From Acholeplasmatales bacterium (GTDB lineage: Bacteria > Bacillota_I > Bacilli_A > Acholeplasmatales > Anaeroplasmataceae): DNA of 64,000 nucleotides. Under the pieces are notes generated by a model. It did no database searches and was not told where the DNA came from. It saw nothing but the letters and a program-made list of their open reading frames with translations. Shown in pieces: positions 27,180-36,193 of the stretch; the first letter of the stretch is position 1; each line of letters opens with the position of its first letter. The DNA lies in the NCBI GenBank assembly GCA_017449215.1, contig JAFSJY010000046.1:19663-83662 (forward strand), read 5' to 3'. The translations under genes and the position numbers were made by a program.

Positions 27180-28133
27180 ATGAATAAGCGTTCTATTATT
27201 AATAAGATGATATTGTTATCATCTATTTCAGCATGTGCTTTGTTGTTTTCTTGTGGTAAATCAGAAACTGAAACAAAAGATAAAGAAGGTAATACTATTG
27301 AATTTGAAAACATTACTAGTGACGAAATAGAAATTAATCGAGTTAGATGGTGGGATGAAGCTTATACTGTCTTAGAGGACACATATGCTATATCTAGAAC
27401 AGATTCATTAGCTAATTCATCACATGATGTAAATATATCTTATGGTATAGGAGATAGATTACTTAATCATATTAAAAAATATGAAAATGAAGTTGAATTA
27501 TTTGAAAAGACTCAGGAGCTAAAGCTATCAATATTTAGAATATGCTACGCAAACTATCAAGATTTTTCTATTGGTCAGAATATAGCTAGAAATCCTTATT
27601 ATAATGTTTATTTTAATAATCTACCTGATTATGAGAAAAAAAGTGGAAGAAATATAGAAACATATATTGATGGAACTAATTATGAGGATTATTATTCTAG
27701 AGTTGAAGTTTATAGTGAAATAAATAATTTAGAGTATTATTTTAGTGATGATTTCAAATATGGAAAATTAGAAATAATAGATAATATTACAAAAGATGAT
27801 TTAAAGCCATTTGTTAAAAGAGATTGTAGTGAAGAATATGGATTATTACAATATTCATTTTTGCTTGAGCCTGTAGATAGTGATGATGAGATAATTAAAT
27901 ATGGTCGTATAAGTGATGGAAGTGGTAATGAGCGTACTTATACTAAAAATGGTGTAGAAAGTGTTAGTTGGAATAAGGGAGATTATGCATTTCCTCTATA
28001 TGAAGCAAATGATGGAACAGTACAAGTAAATAGAGCTGCATTAAGAATGCTAACAAGCTATGTTAGTAATTGTATTCCATATGTAATAGAAGGAAATAAT
28101 GTTACTTTTAATACTTCTAAGGAGGTGGCATAA
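27180..28133 (+). CDS. Lipoprotein A2 of a duplicated cassette
   Basis: A 317-residue paralogue of A1. The signal peptide MNKRSIINKMILLSSISAC resembles that of A1 closely and ends in LLFSC. The shared blocks are HDVNISYGIGDRLLNHIKKY, YSEINNLEYYFSDDFKYGKLE with ITKDDL, YGLLQYSFLLEP, and the C-terminal VTFNTSKEVA. The middle (residues 130-190) has diverged. I chose ATG at 27180 because of the GGGAGGTGAG site; an upstream start at 27126 lies in the tail of the B1 gap. The stop overlaps B2 (TAATG). Confidence 0.85.
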   Translation: MNKRSIINKMILLSSISACALLFSCGKSETETKDKEGNTIEFENITSDEIEINRVRWWDEAYTVLEDTYAISRTDSLANSSHDVNISYGIGDRLLNHIKKYENEVELFEKTQELKLSIFRICYANYQDFSIGQNIARNPYYNVYFNNLPDYEKKSGRNIETYIDGTNYEDYYSRVEVYSEINNLEYYFSDDFKYGKLEIIDNITKDDLKPFVKRDCSEEYGLLQYSFLLEPVDSDDEIIKYGRISDGSGNERTYTKNGVESVSWNKGDYAFPLYEANDGTVQVNRAALRMLTSYVSNCIPYVIEGNNVTFNTSKEVA

Positions 28134-28807
28134 TGAAAAGAATAAATAGATTTATTTTATGCTTTATTCTTTCTCTTTTTGTCTTTTTAACGGCTTGTGA
28201 TTCAGTATCTAGCCATGGTATTGACGCTTATTATTCTCAACCAATAACAGCGTGGCAGGAGAATCAATATATAGGATTACATACTGAAAATAAGCCGCTT
28301 AATAAGCACGAGCTAGATATATATTATGGACTACCTTCAGGTGTTATTTTTGAGATATTTGAGAATTATGCTAATTATTCAGCGTTTACTGATTTTGATC
28401 ATGAGGTTAAATTTACAATTAAAAGAAGAATATATGAAAGCTCTACTAACTCAGGTACTGAATATAAGGAAAAGGATATTTTTACAAAGGTTGATAAATT
28501 AAGCTATTTTACATCATATGATTTTGTATATGGTAATAATTCTATTAAGGATATTATTTCATTAGATGATGTTTATAATAATGAAGGTGGATATGGGTAT
28601 ATTAAATATGATTGGTATTTAACTGAGGTAGATGGATCTAATTTAATAATGAACTATATAACTGATTGGGATTGGAATTTAAAATATGGTAAACATATTC
28701 CAGAATCTAGATTATCTGGAACTAGGTCAACAAGTGCTTTATACTATACAATTGATGACAATTTAATTACATTTAAAGTAGCTAAAAAGAGTACAATATA
28801 CAGCTAA
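28133..28807 (+). CDS. Lipoprotein B2 of a duplicated cassette
   Basis: A 224-residue paralogue of B1 with lipobox FLTAC near residue 22. It keeps HELDIYYGLPSG, FDHEVKFTIKRRIYES, KLSYFTSYDFVYGNNS, GYGYIKYDWYLTE and the ending YYTIDDNLITFKVAKK. An extra loop of about 20 residues lies before the end. It starts inside the A2 stop codon, the same TAATG coupling as in the first cassette. No catalytic motif is visible. It is probably exposed on the outer face of the membrane. Confidence 0.85.
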   Translation: MKRINRFILCFILSLFVFLTACDSVSSHGIDAYYSQPITAWQENQYIGLHTENKPLNKHELDIYYGLPSGVIFEIFENYANYSAFTDFDHEVKFTIKRRIYESSTNSGTEYKEKDIFTKVDKLSYFTSYDFVYGNNSIKDIISLDDVYNNEGGYGYIKYDWYLTEVDGSNLIMNYITDWDWNLKYGKHIPESRLSGTRSTSALYYTIDDNLITFKVAKKSTIYS

Positions 28808-28908
28808 TTATACAGAAATATGGTATTTAATCGATAAAACATATTATTATTAAAATAATAATAATACTTTTGAAAACGTTTTACTATGGTATAAATTTAT
28901 ACATATAG

Positions 28909-28936
28909 TTGACTATTGTGAATTTAGAAGTATAAT
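28909..28936 (+). promoter_or_regulatory. Promoter of the arg leader
   Basis: TTGACT at 28909-28914 and TATAAT at 28931-28936 with a 16-base spacer. An AAAACGTTTT palindrome lies about 35 bases upstream (28872-28881). Transcription would begin near 28943, almost 400 bases before argG. Confidence 0.65.
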
Positions 28937-28941
28937 TTAAG

Positions 28942-29088
28942 TATCTATTTCGGATTTATCCCTAATAGATATCCCTGCAAAGATAGTTTAATATTATTTA
29001 AACTTGAGTATAATTATGAAAGGACACTAGTTAGTTCATAATTATGTCCTTTTAAACAAAGAGGGCATAATAGCCCTTTTTGTTTTTC
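28942..29088 (+). ncRNA. Structured leader segment with its own terminator, upstream of the T-box
   Basis: Four helices in a row. H1: TATCTATT (28942-28949) with AATAGATA (28964-28971). H2: AGTTTAA (28985) with TTAAACT (28998). H3 has two mutually exclusive pairings: AATTATGAA (29012-29020) with TTCATAATT (29035-29043), or AAAGGACA (29019-29026) with TGTCCTTT (29045-29052). H4: CAAAGAGGGC with GCCCTTTTTG, followed by TTTTTC, is an intrinsic terminator (29057-29088). It does not match any riboswitch class I can name. Confidence 0.5.
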
Positions 29089-29094
29089 TCATAG

Positions 29095-29301
29095 CAGGAA
29101 ATTGAATAATGCTGATGATAGAAAAATAGTAGATTTATGAAAGCATATAGAGAGTCCTGGATGGTGGAAGCAGGATTGAAATAGTTTATTGAACGCGTTT
29201 CTGTAGGCATATAGTTTAGAGTGGGTTAAGATATAAATATCTTACCAATTAGAGTGGTACCGCGCAATTTGCGTCTCTTTCGTTGAAAGAGGCGTTTTTT
29301 T
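29095..29301 (+). promoter_or_regulatory. T-box leader of the arginine operon
   Basis: Stem I has AGAGAGTCCTGG...CAGGAT and the specifier region GAACGCGTTTC, in which CGC (29194-29196, Arg) fits the usual specifier position. The T-box sequence AGAGTGGTACCGCG is at 29251-29264. The competing terminator pairs GCGTCTCTTTC with GAAAGAGGCG, followed by a T run at 29294-29301. Uncharged tRNA-Arg should stabilise the antiterminator and switch on argGHCJBDF. Confidence 0.92.
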
Positions 29302-29335
29302 GTTATATAATATGTTAGTATGGAGGTTATTAGAT

Positions 29336-30568
29336 ATGACAAAAGGAATTAAAAAGGTAGTTTTAGCTTATTCAGGAGGTCTTGACACATCAATTATCAT
29401 CCCTTGGTTAAAGGAAAATTATGATAATTGTGAGGTTATTGCAGTATCAGGAAACGTTGGTCAAGCTGATGAGCTTGAGGGCTTAGAGGAGAAGGCAAAG
29501 AAGACAGGTGCTTCTAAGCTTTACATTGAGGATTTAAATAAGGAATTCGTTGAAGATTTTATCTTCCCTACAGTTAAGGCAGGAGCTAAATATGAAAAGT
29601 ATTTATTAGGTACTTCATTTGCTCGTCCTATTATCGCAAAGAGAATTGCAGAGATTGCTTTAAAGGAAGGCGCTGACGCAATTTGTCATGGTTGTACTGG
29701 TAAGGGTAATGACCAAGTAAGATTTGAATTAACTATTAAGGCATTCGCTCCTAACATGAAGATTATCGCTCCATGGAGAGAGTGGAACATTAAGTCTCGT
29801 GATGAGGAAATTGATTATGCTGAAGCACACAATATTCCACTTCGTATTTCAAGAGAAACTAACTATTCTAAGGATAAGAACCTATGGCATTTATCTCATG
29901 AAGGTTTAGATCTAGAGGATCCAGCTAATGAGCCACAATATAATAAGCCAGGCTTCTTAGAGTTAGGTGTATCTCCAGAGCAGGCTCCAGATAAGCCAGA
30001 GTATGTAACAATTCATTTCGAAAAGGGTATTCCTACAGCTGTCAATGGTAAGAAGTATAACGCTGTTGATTTGGTTTGGGAGTTAAATAAGATTGGTGGT
30101 AGAAATGGTGTTGGTATTCTAGACATCGTTGAAAATAGATTAGTTGGTATGAAGAGCCGTGGTGTTTATGAGACTCCAGGTGGAACTATTCTTTATGAAG
30201 CACATGAATTATTAGAGTCTATTACATTAGACAAGGAAACTGCTCACTATAAGAAGTCAGTATCTGATAAGTTTGCAGATTTAGTTTATAACGGATTATG
30301 GTATACACCACTTCGTGAGGCTTTATCAGCATTTGTTGATAAGACTCAGGAGCATGTAACTGGTGATGTTAAAGTAAAGCTTTATAAGGGTAATATTATC
30401 CCTGCTGGTATTACATCTCCATGGACATTACATAATATGGACATCGCATCATTCGATGATGATGGTGGTGCATATAATCAAGCAGATTCTGCTGGATTCA
30501 TTAACCTATTTGGTTTACCAGTAAGAGTTCAAGCTATGGTTAATGAGAAGAACAAAAATTTAAAGTAA
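29336..30568 (+). CDS. argG: Argininosuccinate synthase
   Basis: Joins citrulline and aspartate using ATP. It is 410 residues. The N-type ATP pyrophosphatase loop is [16 protein letters not shown]. The [15 protein letters not shown] segment and [18 protein letters not shown] are family signatures. ATG at 29336 follows GGAGG; an earlier in-frame ATG at 29300 lies in the T-box terminator tail and is unlikely. It is the first gene of the arginine operon, directly under the T-box. Confidence 0.97.
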   Translation: MTKGIKKVVLAYSGGLDTSIIIPWLKENYDNCEVIAVSGNVGQADELEGLEEKAKKTGASKLYIEDLNKEFVEDFIFPTVKAGAKYEKYLLGTSFARPIIAKRIAEIALKEGADAICHGCTGKGNDQVRFELTIKAFAPNMKIIAPWREWNIKSRDEEIDYAEAHNIPLRISRETNYSKDKNLWHLSHEGLDLEDPANEPQYNKPGFLELGVSPEQAPDKPEYVTIHFEKGIPTAVNGKKYNAVDLVWELNKIGGRNGVGILDIVENRLVGMKSRGVYETPGGTILYEAHELLESITLDKETAHYKKSVSDKFADLVYNGLWYTPLREALSAFVDKTQEHVTGDVKVKLYKGNIIPAGITSPWTLHNMDIASFDDDGGAYNQADSAGFINLFGLPVRVQAMVNEKNKNLK

Positions 30569-30584
30569 TTATGAGGTAAAAATT

Positions 30585-31958
30585 ATGGCAAAGGCAATGT
30601 GGGCTGGAAGATTCCAAAAGGAAGAAAATAAGGAAGTAAATGATTTTAATTCATCAATATCATTCGATTCTAGAATGTATGAAAGTGATATAACTGGCTC
30701 AATTGCCCATGCTAGAATGCTAGGCAATCAGGGAATCATTTCTAAATCAGATTCAGAATTAATTATTGAAACATTAGCAAAAATTCTAGAAGACATTAAT
30801 AATGGTAAGCTAGAATTTGATATGGAGGCTGAGGATATTCATATGTTTATCGAGGCTGAGCTTACTAATAGAATTGGTGAGGTTGGTAAAAGATTACATA
30901 CATCTAGATCTAGAAATGATCAGGTTGCATTAGATATAAGACTTCATTTAAAGAAGGAAGTAGCTAAGATTGTAGAGGCTATATCTAGTCTAATTGATAC
31001 TTTCTTAGACATGGCAGAAAAGAATAAGGAAACTATTATGCCAGGCTATACTCATTTACAAAGAGCACAGCCTATAACACTAGCAAATCATCTTTTAGCT
31101 TATGCATTTATGCTTAAGCGTGATAAGGAAAGATTTAATGATGCAGTTAAGAGAATGAATTATTCTCCACTAGGATCTTGTGCCCTAGCAGGTACAACAT
31201 ATCCAATTGATAGAGATATGGTAGCTAAGGAATTAGGATTCGATGGAATTGTCAGAAATTCATTAGATGGTGTATCTGATAGAGATTTCTGTGTAGAAAT
31301 TGCAAGTGCGGCATCACTTTGTATGATGCACTTATCTAGATTCTCAGAAGAAATCATTATGTGGTGCTCATGGGAATTTAAATTCATTGAGCTTGATGAT
31401 GCATATTCAACTGGTTCATCAATTATGCCACAAAAGAAGAATCCAGATATTTGTGAGCTTGTAAGAGGTAAGACTGGTAGAGTATATGGTGATTTAATCA
31501 CATTATTAACTATACTAAAGGGTACTCCACTTGCATATAACAAGGATATGCAGGAGGATAAGGAGGCAATATTTGATTGCCTTGATACCTTATCAATGTG
31601 TCTTCATATTGTTAAGCCTATGGTTGAAACAATGAAGGTTAATAAGGAAAATATGAGAAACGCTGCCGCTAAGGGCTTTATTAACGCTACTGACTTAGCT
31701 GATTATTTAGTTAAGAAGGGTATGGCCTTTAGAAGTGCATATAAGATTTCTGGATCAATTGTTGCTTATTGTATTGAGAATAATTTGGTTTTAGAAACTG
31801 TTTCTTTAGATAAATATAAGGAATATTCTGATTTATTTGATTCAGATGTATATCAATATATCAATTTAGAGGAATGTACTTTTAAGAGAACAAGTAAGGG
31901 TGCCTCAGCTATAAAGAGTGTTGAGGAACAAATAAATTTCCTAAGAGGTAATAAGTAA
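30585..31958 (+). CDS. argH: Argininosuccinate lyase
   Basis: Splits argininosuccinate into arginine and fumarate. It is 457 residues. The fumarase-superfamily signature GSSIMPQKKNPD is near residue 277. TSRSRNDQVALDIRLH near 107 and PGYTHLQRAQPITLAN near 154 carry substrate-binding and catalytic residues. It lies 16 bases after argG and shares TAATG with argC. Confidence 0.97.
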   Translation: MAKAMWAGRFQKEENKEVNDFNSSISFDSRMYESDITGSIAHARMLGNQGIISKSDSELIIETLAKILEDINNGKLEFDMEAEDIHMFIEAELTNRIGEVGKRLHTSRSRNDQVALDIRLHLKKEVAKIVEAISSLIDTFLDMAEKNKETIMPGYTHLQRAQPITLANHLLAYAFMLKRDKERFNDAVKRMNYSPLGSCALAGTTYPIDRDMVAKELGFDGIVRNSLDGVSDRDFCVEIASAASLCMMHLSRFSEEIIMWCSWEFKFIELDDAYSTGSSIMPQKKNPDICELVRGKTGRVYGDLITLLTILKGTPLAYNKDMQEDKEAIFDCLDTLSMCLHIVKPMVETMKVNKENMRNAAAKGFINATDLADYLVKKGMAFRSAYKISGSIVAYCIENNLVLETVSLDKYKEYSDLFDSDVYQYINLEECTFKRTSKGASAIKSVEEQINFLRGNK

Positions 31959-32923
31959 TGGAAAAGTTTAAGGTATTTATTGATGGAGAGGCTGGTACTA
32001 CAGGTCTTCGTATTTATGAAAGATTAAGTGAATTTAATGATATTGAATTATTATCAATTAATCCTGATTTAAGAAAGGACCCAGCTGAAAGAAAAAAATT
32101 AATTAATCAAGCAGATGTAGTATTTTTATGTCTTCCTGATGACGCAGCTAAGGAATCAGTATCTTTACTTGATAAGGACAATAAGCATACTAAGATTATT
32201 GATACATCAACAGCTCATAGAACAAATGAATTATTTGCCTATGGCTTTCCTGAATTAGATAAGGATTTAGAAAATAAGATTAAGAATAATCAGCTAATAG
32301 CTAATCCAGGCTGTCATGCCTCTGGATTTATAGTAGCTGCCTACCCATTAATTAAATTAGGCATTTTAGATAAGAATTATCCATTTGCTGTTAATTCAAT
32401 TACTGGCTATTCAGGTGGCGGTAAGAAGATGATTGCTGATTATGAAACAAATGAGGACCCATTATATAAGGCACCAAGATTATATGGTATGGGCCAAACA
32501 CATAAGCATTTAAAGGAAATGAAGGCTATTGTTGGATTAGATTTAAACCCTATCTTTAATCCAATTGTTTCTAATTTCTATAGTGGTATGATGGTATCTA
32601 CTGGTATTGAGGTATCATATATGAAGAAGAAATATACTGCTTTAGAATTAAGAGATGTTTTAGCTGATTACTATAATAAAGAGAATTCATTAGTTAAGGT
32701 TATGCCTTTTAATGAAAAGGGTACTGATTCAGGCTTTTTATCTGCTGGTACATTATCTGGATGCGATAATATGTATCTTTATGTTAACGGTAATGACGAA
32801 AGAATATGTATTACTGCAGTTTATGATAATTTAGGCAAGGGTGCTTCTGGTGCGGCAATTCAAAATATGAATTTAGCACTTGGAAGAAGCGTTAAATCTG
32901 GATTAGACGTTAAGGAGGATTAA
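31958..32923 (+). CDS. argC: N-acetyl-gamma-glutamyl-phosphate reductase, type 2
   Basis: Reduces N-acetylglutamyl phosphate with NADPH. It is 321 residues. The N-terminal FIDGEAGTTGLRIYERL and the 310-320 length mark the type 2 ArgC branch rather than the longer type 1. The catalytic Cys is in NPGCHASGFIVAAYP near residue 118. FPELDKDLENKI and GYSGGGKKMI are conserved. It starts inside the argH stop codon. Confidence 0.95.
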   Translation: MEKFKVFIDGEAGTTGLRIYERLSEFNDIELLSINPDLRKDPAERKKLINQADVVFLCLPDDAAKESVSLLDKDNKHTKIIDTSTAHRTNELFAYGFPELDKDLENKIKNNQLIANPGCHASGFIVAAYPLIKLGILDKNYPFAVNSITGYSGGGKKMIADYETNEDPLYKAPRLYGMGQTHKHLKEMKAIVGLDLNPIFNPIVSNFYSGMMVSTGIEVSYMKKKYTALELRDVLADYYNKENSLVKVMPFNEKGTDSGFLSAGTLSGCDNMYLYVNGNDERICITAVYDNLGKGASGAAIQNMNLALGRSVKSGLDVKED

Positions 32924-32925
32924 TC

Positions 32926-34146
32926 ATGAAGGTTATTGAAAATGGTGTTGTAGCTCCACTTGGCTTTAAGGCTAATGGTATTGAGGCTGGTATTAGAGAG
33001 GGCAAGAAGAGAATTGACCTTGCTTTAATTACATCTAGTGTTAAAGCAACTGCCGCTGCTGTATATACTACTAATTTAGTTAAGGCCGCTCCAATTTATG
33101 TAACTAAGGATAATTTAGCTGATGGATATGCTCAGGCTATGATTTGTAATGCAGGTAATGCTAATACTTGTAATGCAGATGGTATTGAAATAGCCACTAA
33201 GACTTGTGAGCTATTAGCTAAGGAATTAAATATTAGTGCTAAGGATATTATCGTTGCTTCAACTGGTGTAATTGGTATGCCAATGTCAATTAAGCCAGTT
33301 GAAAATGGTATGGCTAAGCTTGTTGCTGGTCTTGATAATAAGAAGGAAAATGCTGATTTAGCAGTTAAGGGTATTATGACAACTGACACAGTTGCTAAGA
33401 CAATAGCTGTTGAATTTGAAATTGGTGGCAAGGTTTGTAAGATGGGTGCCATGACTAAGGGTGCTGGTATGATTCATCCTCAAATGGCAACTATGCTATG
33501 CTTTGTTACAACAGATGCTAAGATTTCATCTAAGATGCTTAATGAGGCATTAAAGGATGTTGTTGATGATACATTTAATATGCTATCTGTAGATGGTGAT
33601 ACATCAACAAATGACACATTATCAATTATGGCTAATGGTTTAGCTGGTAATAAGGAAATTACAGAAAAAAATGCTGATTATGAGGCATTTAAGAATGCTT
33701 TATATTTTGTATGTGAGAATTTAGCTAGAAGAATGGCTAAGGATGGCGAGGGTGCTACAAGACTACTTGAATGTGTAGTAACTGGTGCTAAGACAAAGCA
33801 GGATGCTAGAATAGTAGCTAAGTCAGTTATTTGCTCATCACTTTTAAAGGCTGCAATCTTTGGTAGTGATGCTAACTGGGGTAGAGTATTATGTGCTATT
33901 GGCTATTCTAAGGCAGATTTAGATATTAATAAGGTTGATGTAGATTTCAAATCTCGTAAGGGTCAAATTGCAGTTTGTAGAAATGGTGCTGGTGTACCAT
34001 TTAGTGAAGAAATTGCAAAAGAGATTCTACTTGAGGATGAAATCGAGGTAGTAGTAAACTTAAATTCAGGGGAAGGAGAATCTAAGGCCTTCGGTTGTGA
34101 TCTAACATATGATTATGTAAAGATTAACGGAGACTATAGAAGCTAA
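32926..34146 (+). CDS. argJ: Bifunctional ornithine acetyltransferase / N-acetylglutamate synthase
   Basis: Transfers acetyl from N-acetylornithine to glutamate, so the operon uses the cyclic acetyl route. It is 406 residues. The precursor self-cleaves before Thr189 in the motif TKGAGMIHPQMATML. The C-terminal chain has DANWGRVLCAIGYS and the ending CDLTYDYVKINGDYRS. It lies two bases after argC. Confidence 0.96.
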   Translation: MKVIENGVVAPLGFKANGIEAGIREGKKRIDLALITSSVKATAAAVYTTNLVKAAPIYVTKDNLADGYAQAMICNAGNANTCNADGIEIATKTCELLAKELNISAKDIIVASTGVIGMPMSIKPVENGMAKLVAGLDNKKENADLAVKGIMTTDTVAKTIAVEFEIGGKVCKMGAMTKGAGMIHPQMATMLCFVTTDAKISSKMLNEALKDVVDDTFNMLSVDGDTSTNDTLSIMANGLAGNKEITEKNADYEAFKNALYFVCENLARRMAKDGEGATRLLECVVTGAKTKQDARIVAKSVICSSLLKAAIFGSDANWGRVLCAIGYSKADLDINKVDVDFKSRKGQIAVCRNGAGVPFSEEIAKEILLEDEIEVVVNLNSGEGESKAFGCDLTYDYVKINGDYRS

Positions 34147-34148
34147 TT

Positions 34149-34997
34149 ATGGTTAATTTAGATGAGAGAGCTTCAATATTAAGTGAAGCATTACCATATA
34201 TTTTAAAATATAAGGAAAAGATTATTGTTATTAAATATGGTGGAAATGCCATGATTGATGAGCATTTAAAGCAATTAGTAATGGAAGATGTAGTTATGCT
34301 TAACTCATTAGGTATGAAGGTTGTTTTAGTTCATGGTGGTGGTCCTGAAATTTCAGGAATGCTAAAGAAGGTTGGTAAGGAATCTAAATTTGTTAACGGC
34401 TTACGTGTAACAGATTCAGAAACTGCTGACATTGTTACTCAGGTATTAGCTGGTAAGGTTAATAAGAATTTAGTTAAGCAATTAAATTTAGCTGGTGGTA
34501 ACGCAGTTGGTCTTTCAGGCTTAGATAGTAATTTAATTGAGGCTAGGCCTATTAACCCTGAATTAGGCTATGTTGGTGAAATTGTTAGTGTAAATACTGA
34601 CGTTATTTTAGATTTATTAGCTATGGGCTATATTCCTGTTATATCTACAGTTGGATATGACAAGGAGGGTCATGTTTATAATATTAACGCAGATACAGCA
34701 GCAGCTAGAATTGCTGGTGAATTAAACGCAGAAAAGTTCATCGCAATGACTGATATTAAGGGTGTATTAAGAGATAAGAATGATGATTCAACATTAATGA
34801 AGTATATTAATGTATCAGAATTAAAGAGCCTAGAAAAGGAAGGTATCATCGATGGTGGTATGATTCCAAAGGTTCAATGCTGTGTTGAGGCTATTAGACG
34901 TGGCGTTAAGTTTGTAGTTATTATTGATGGTAGAATACCTCATTCTATCTTAATTGAAATGTTAACTGACGATGGTGCAGGAACAGAATTTAAGTAA
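34149..34997 (+). CDS. argB: Acetylglutamate kinase
   Basis: Phosphorylates N-acetylglutamate. It is 282 residues. IVIKYGGNAM near residue 25 and VLVHGGGPEISGML near 60 are the amino-acid kinase glycine loops. NINADTAAARIAGELNAEKFIAMTDIKGV is the nucleotide site region, and GGMIPKVQCCVEAI is near 240. Arginine feedback in some ArgBs needs an extra N-terminal helix, which is short or absent here. It lies two bases after argJ. Confidence 0.97.
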   Translation: MVNLDERASILSEALPYILKYKEKIIVIKYGGNAMIDEHLKQLVMEDVVMLNSLGMKVVLVHGGGPEISGMLKKVGKESKFVNGLRVTDSETADIVTQVLAGKVNKNLVKQLNLAGGNAVGLSGLDSNLIEARPINPELGYVGEIVSVNTDVILDLLAMGYIPVISTVGYDKEGHVYNINADTAAARIAGELNAEKFIAMTDIKGVLRDKNDDSTLMKYINVSELKSLEKEGIIDGGMIPKVQCCVEAIRRGVKFVVIIDGRIPHSILIEMLTDDGAGTEFK

Positions 34998-35016
34998 TGA
35001 TTAGGAGTTGATTTTT

Positions 35017-36192
35017 GTGGAGAATTATATTGAAGAGGATAAGGAATTTATTGCAAATACCTATGGTAGATTCAATTTAGTTATAAAGGAAGGTCATGGC
35101 TCAACATTCGTTGATGTCAATGGCAAGGAATATATTGATTTTGGTTCTGGTATTGGAACTAATTCATTTGGTGTAAGTGACAAGGAATGGCTAGACGCTG
35201 TTGTTAGTCAGGCTAGTACTATTCAGCATACATCAAATTTATATTATTCACTTCCTCAAATTAAATTAGCAAAGCTTTTATGTGAGAAGACTGGAATGAA
35301 GAAGGTTTTCTTCTCAAATTCAGGTGCTGAATCAAATGAATGTGCTATTAAGACAGCTAGAAAGTATTCATTTGATAAGTATGGAAAAGGAAGAAGCGAA
35401 ATAATTACTTTAATTAATTCGTTCCACGGAAGAACTATTTGTACTTTATCCGCAACAGGACAGGATGTATTTCATAATTATTTCTTCCCTTTTGTTGAGG
35501 ATTTTAAATACGCACCAGCAAATGATATTGATGCATTAAAAAATCTAATTAGCGATAAGACTTGCGCTATTATGATTGAAACTGTTCAGGGTGAGGGTGG
35601 AGTTAATCCACTTGACGCTGAATATATTAAGTTCATTGATAAGGTTTGTAAGGAAAAGGATATTCTATTTATAGTTGATGAGGTTCAAACTGGTAATGGT
35701 AGAACTGGTTATTTATATAGCTATATGGAATATGGTGTAAATCCTAATATTGTAACTACAGCTAAGGGCTTAGCTGGTGGCTTACCATTTGGTGCTATTT
35801 TATTTGATGAAAAGACTAAGAATGTATTAGGTCTTGGTGAGCATGGTACAACATTTGGTGGAAACCCTGTTTGTGCTAGTGCCGCATATTCTATTTTAAA
35901 GAGACTTGATGATGATTTATTCAATCATGTTAAGGAATGCAGAAAGATAGTAGAAAAGAAATTATCAGATAAGAGTTTAGTTAAGTCTATATCTGGTAAG
36001 GGTATGATGGTTGGTATTGAATTACCAGAAAATGTTAAGGCTAAGGATGTAGCTATTAAATGTATTGAAAATGGCTTAGTAGTTTTAACAGCTAAAACTA
36101 AGGTAAGATTATTACCTCCTCTAAATATTAGCTTTTCTGATTTAGAAAAGGGATTAGATATCCTACTTAAGAGTATAAAGGAGTGTATGTAA
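35017..36192 (+). CDS. argD: Acetylornithine aminotransferase
   Basis: A class III PLP aminotransferase of about 391 residues. FSNSGAESNECAIKTAR binds the cofactor phosphate, FIVDEVQTGNGRTG carries the PLP-binding Asp, and TTAKGLAGGLPFGA carries the Schiff-base Lys. GTTFGGNPVCASAA is also conserved. I chose GTG at 35017, about 10 bases after TAGGAG; TTG at 35008 sits too close to the ribosome site. Confidence 0.96.
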   Translation: MENYIEEDKEFIANTYGRFNLVIKEGHGSTFVDVNGKEYIDFGSGIGTNSFGVSDKEWLDAVVSQASTIQHTSNLYYSLPQIKLAKLLCEKTGMKKVFFSNSGAESNECAIKTARKYSFDKYGKGRSEIITLINSFHGRTICTLSATGQDVFHNYFFPFVEDFKYAPANDIDALKNLISDKTCAIMIETVQGEGGVNPLDAEYIKFIDKVCKEKDILFIVDEVQTGNGRTGYLYSYMEYGVNPNIVTTAKGLAGGLPFGAILFDEKTKNVLGLGEHGTTFGGNPVCASAAYSILKRLDDDLFNHVKECRKIVEKKLSDKSLVKSISGKGMMVGIELPENVKAKDVAIKCIENGLVVLTAKTKVRLLPPLNISFSDLEKGLDILLKSIKECM

Positions 36193-36193
36193 T

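Noticed and set aside
28868..28886. TGAAAACGTTTTACTA as a CcpA site upstream of the arg leader
   Set aside because: The 3' half does not fit the cre consensus; noted only as an AAAACGTTTT palindrome.
31160..31543. Minus-strand frame of 127 codons within argH
   Set aside because: Shadow of argH, low-complexity Ser/Ile-rich translation.
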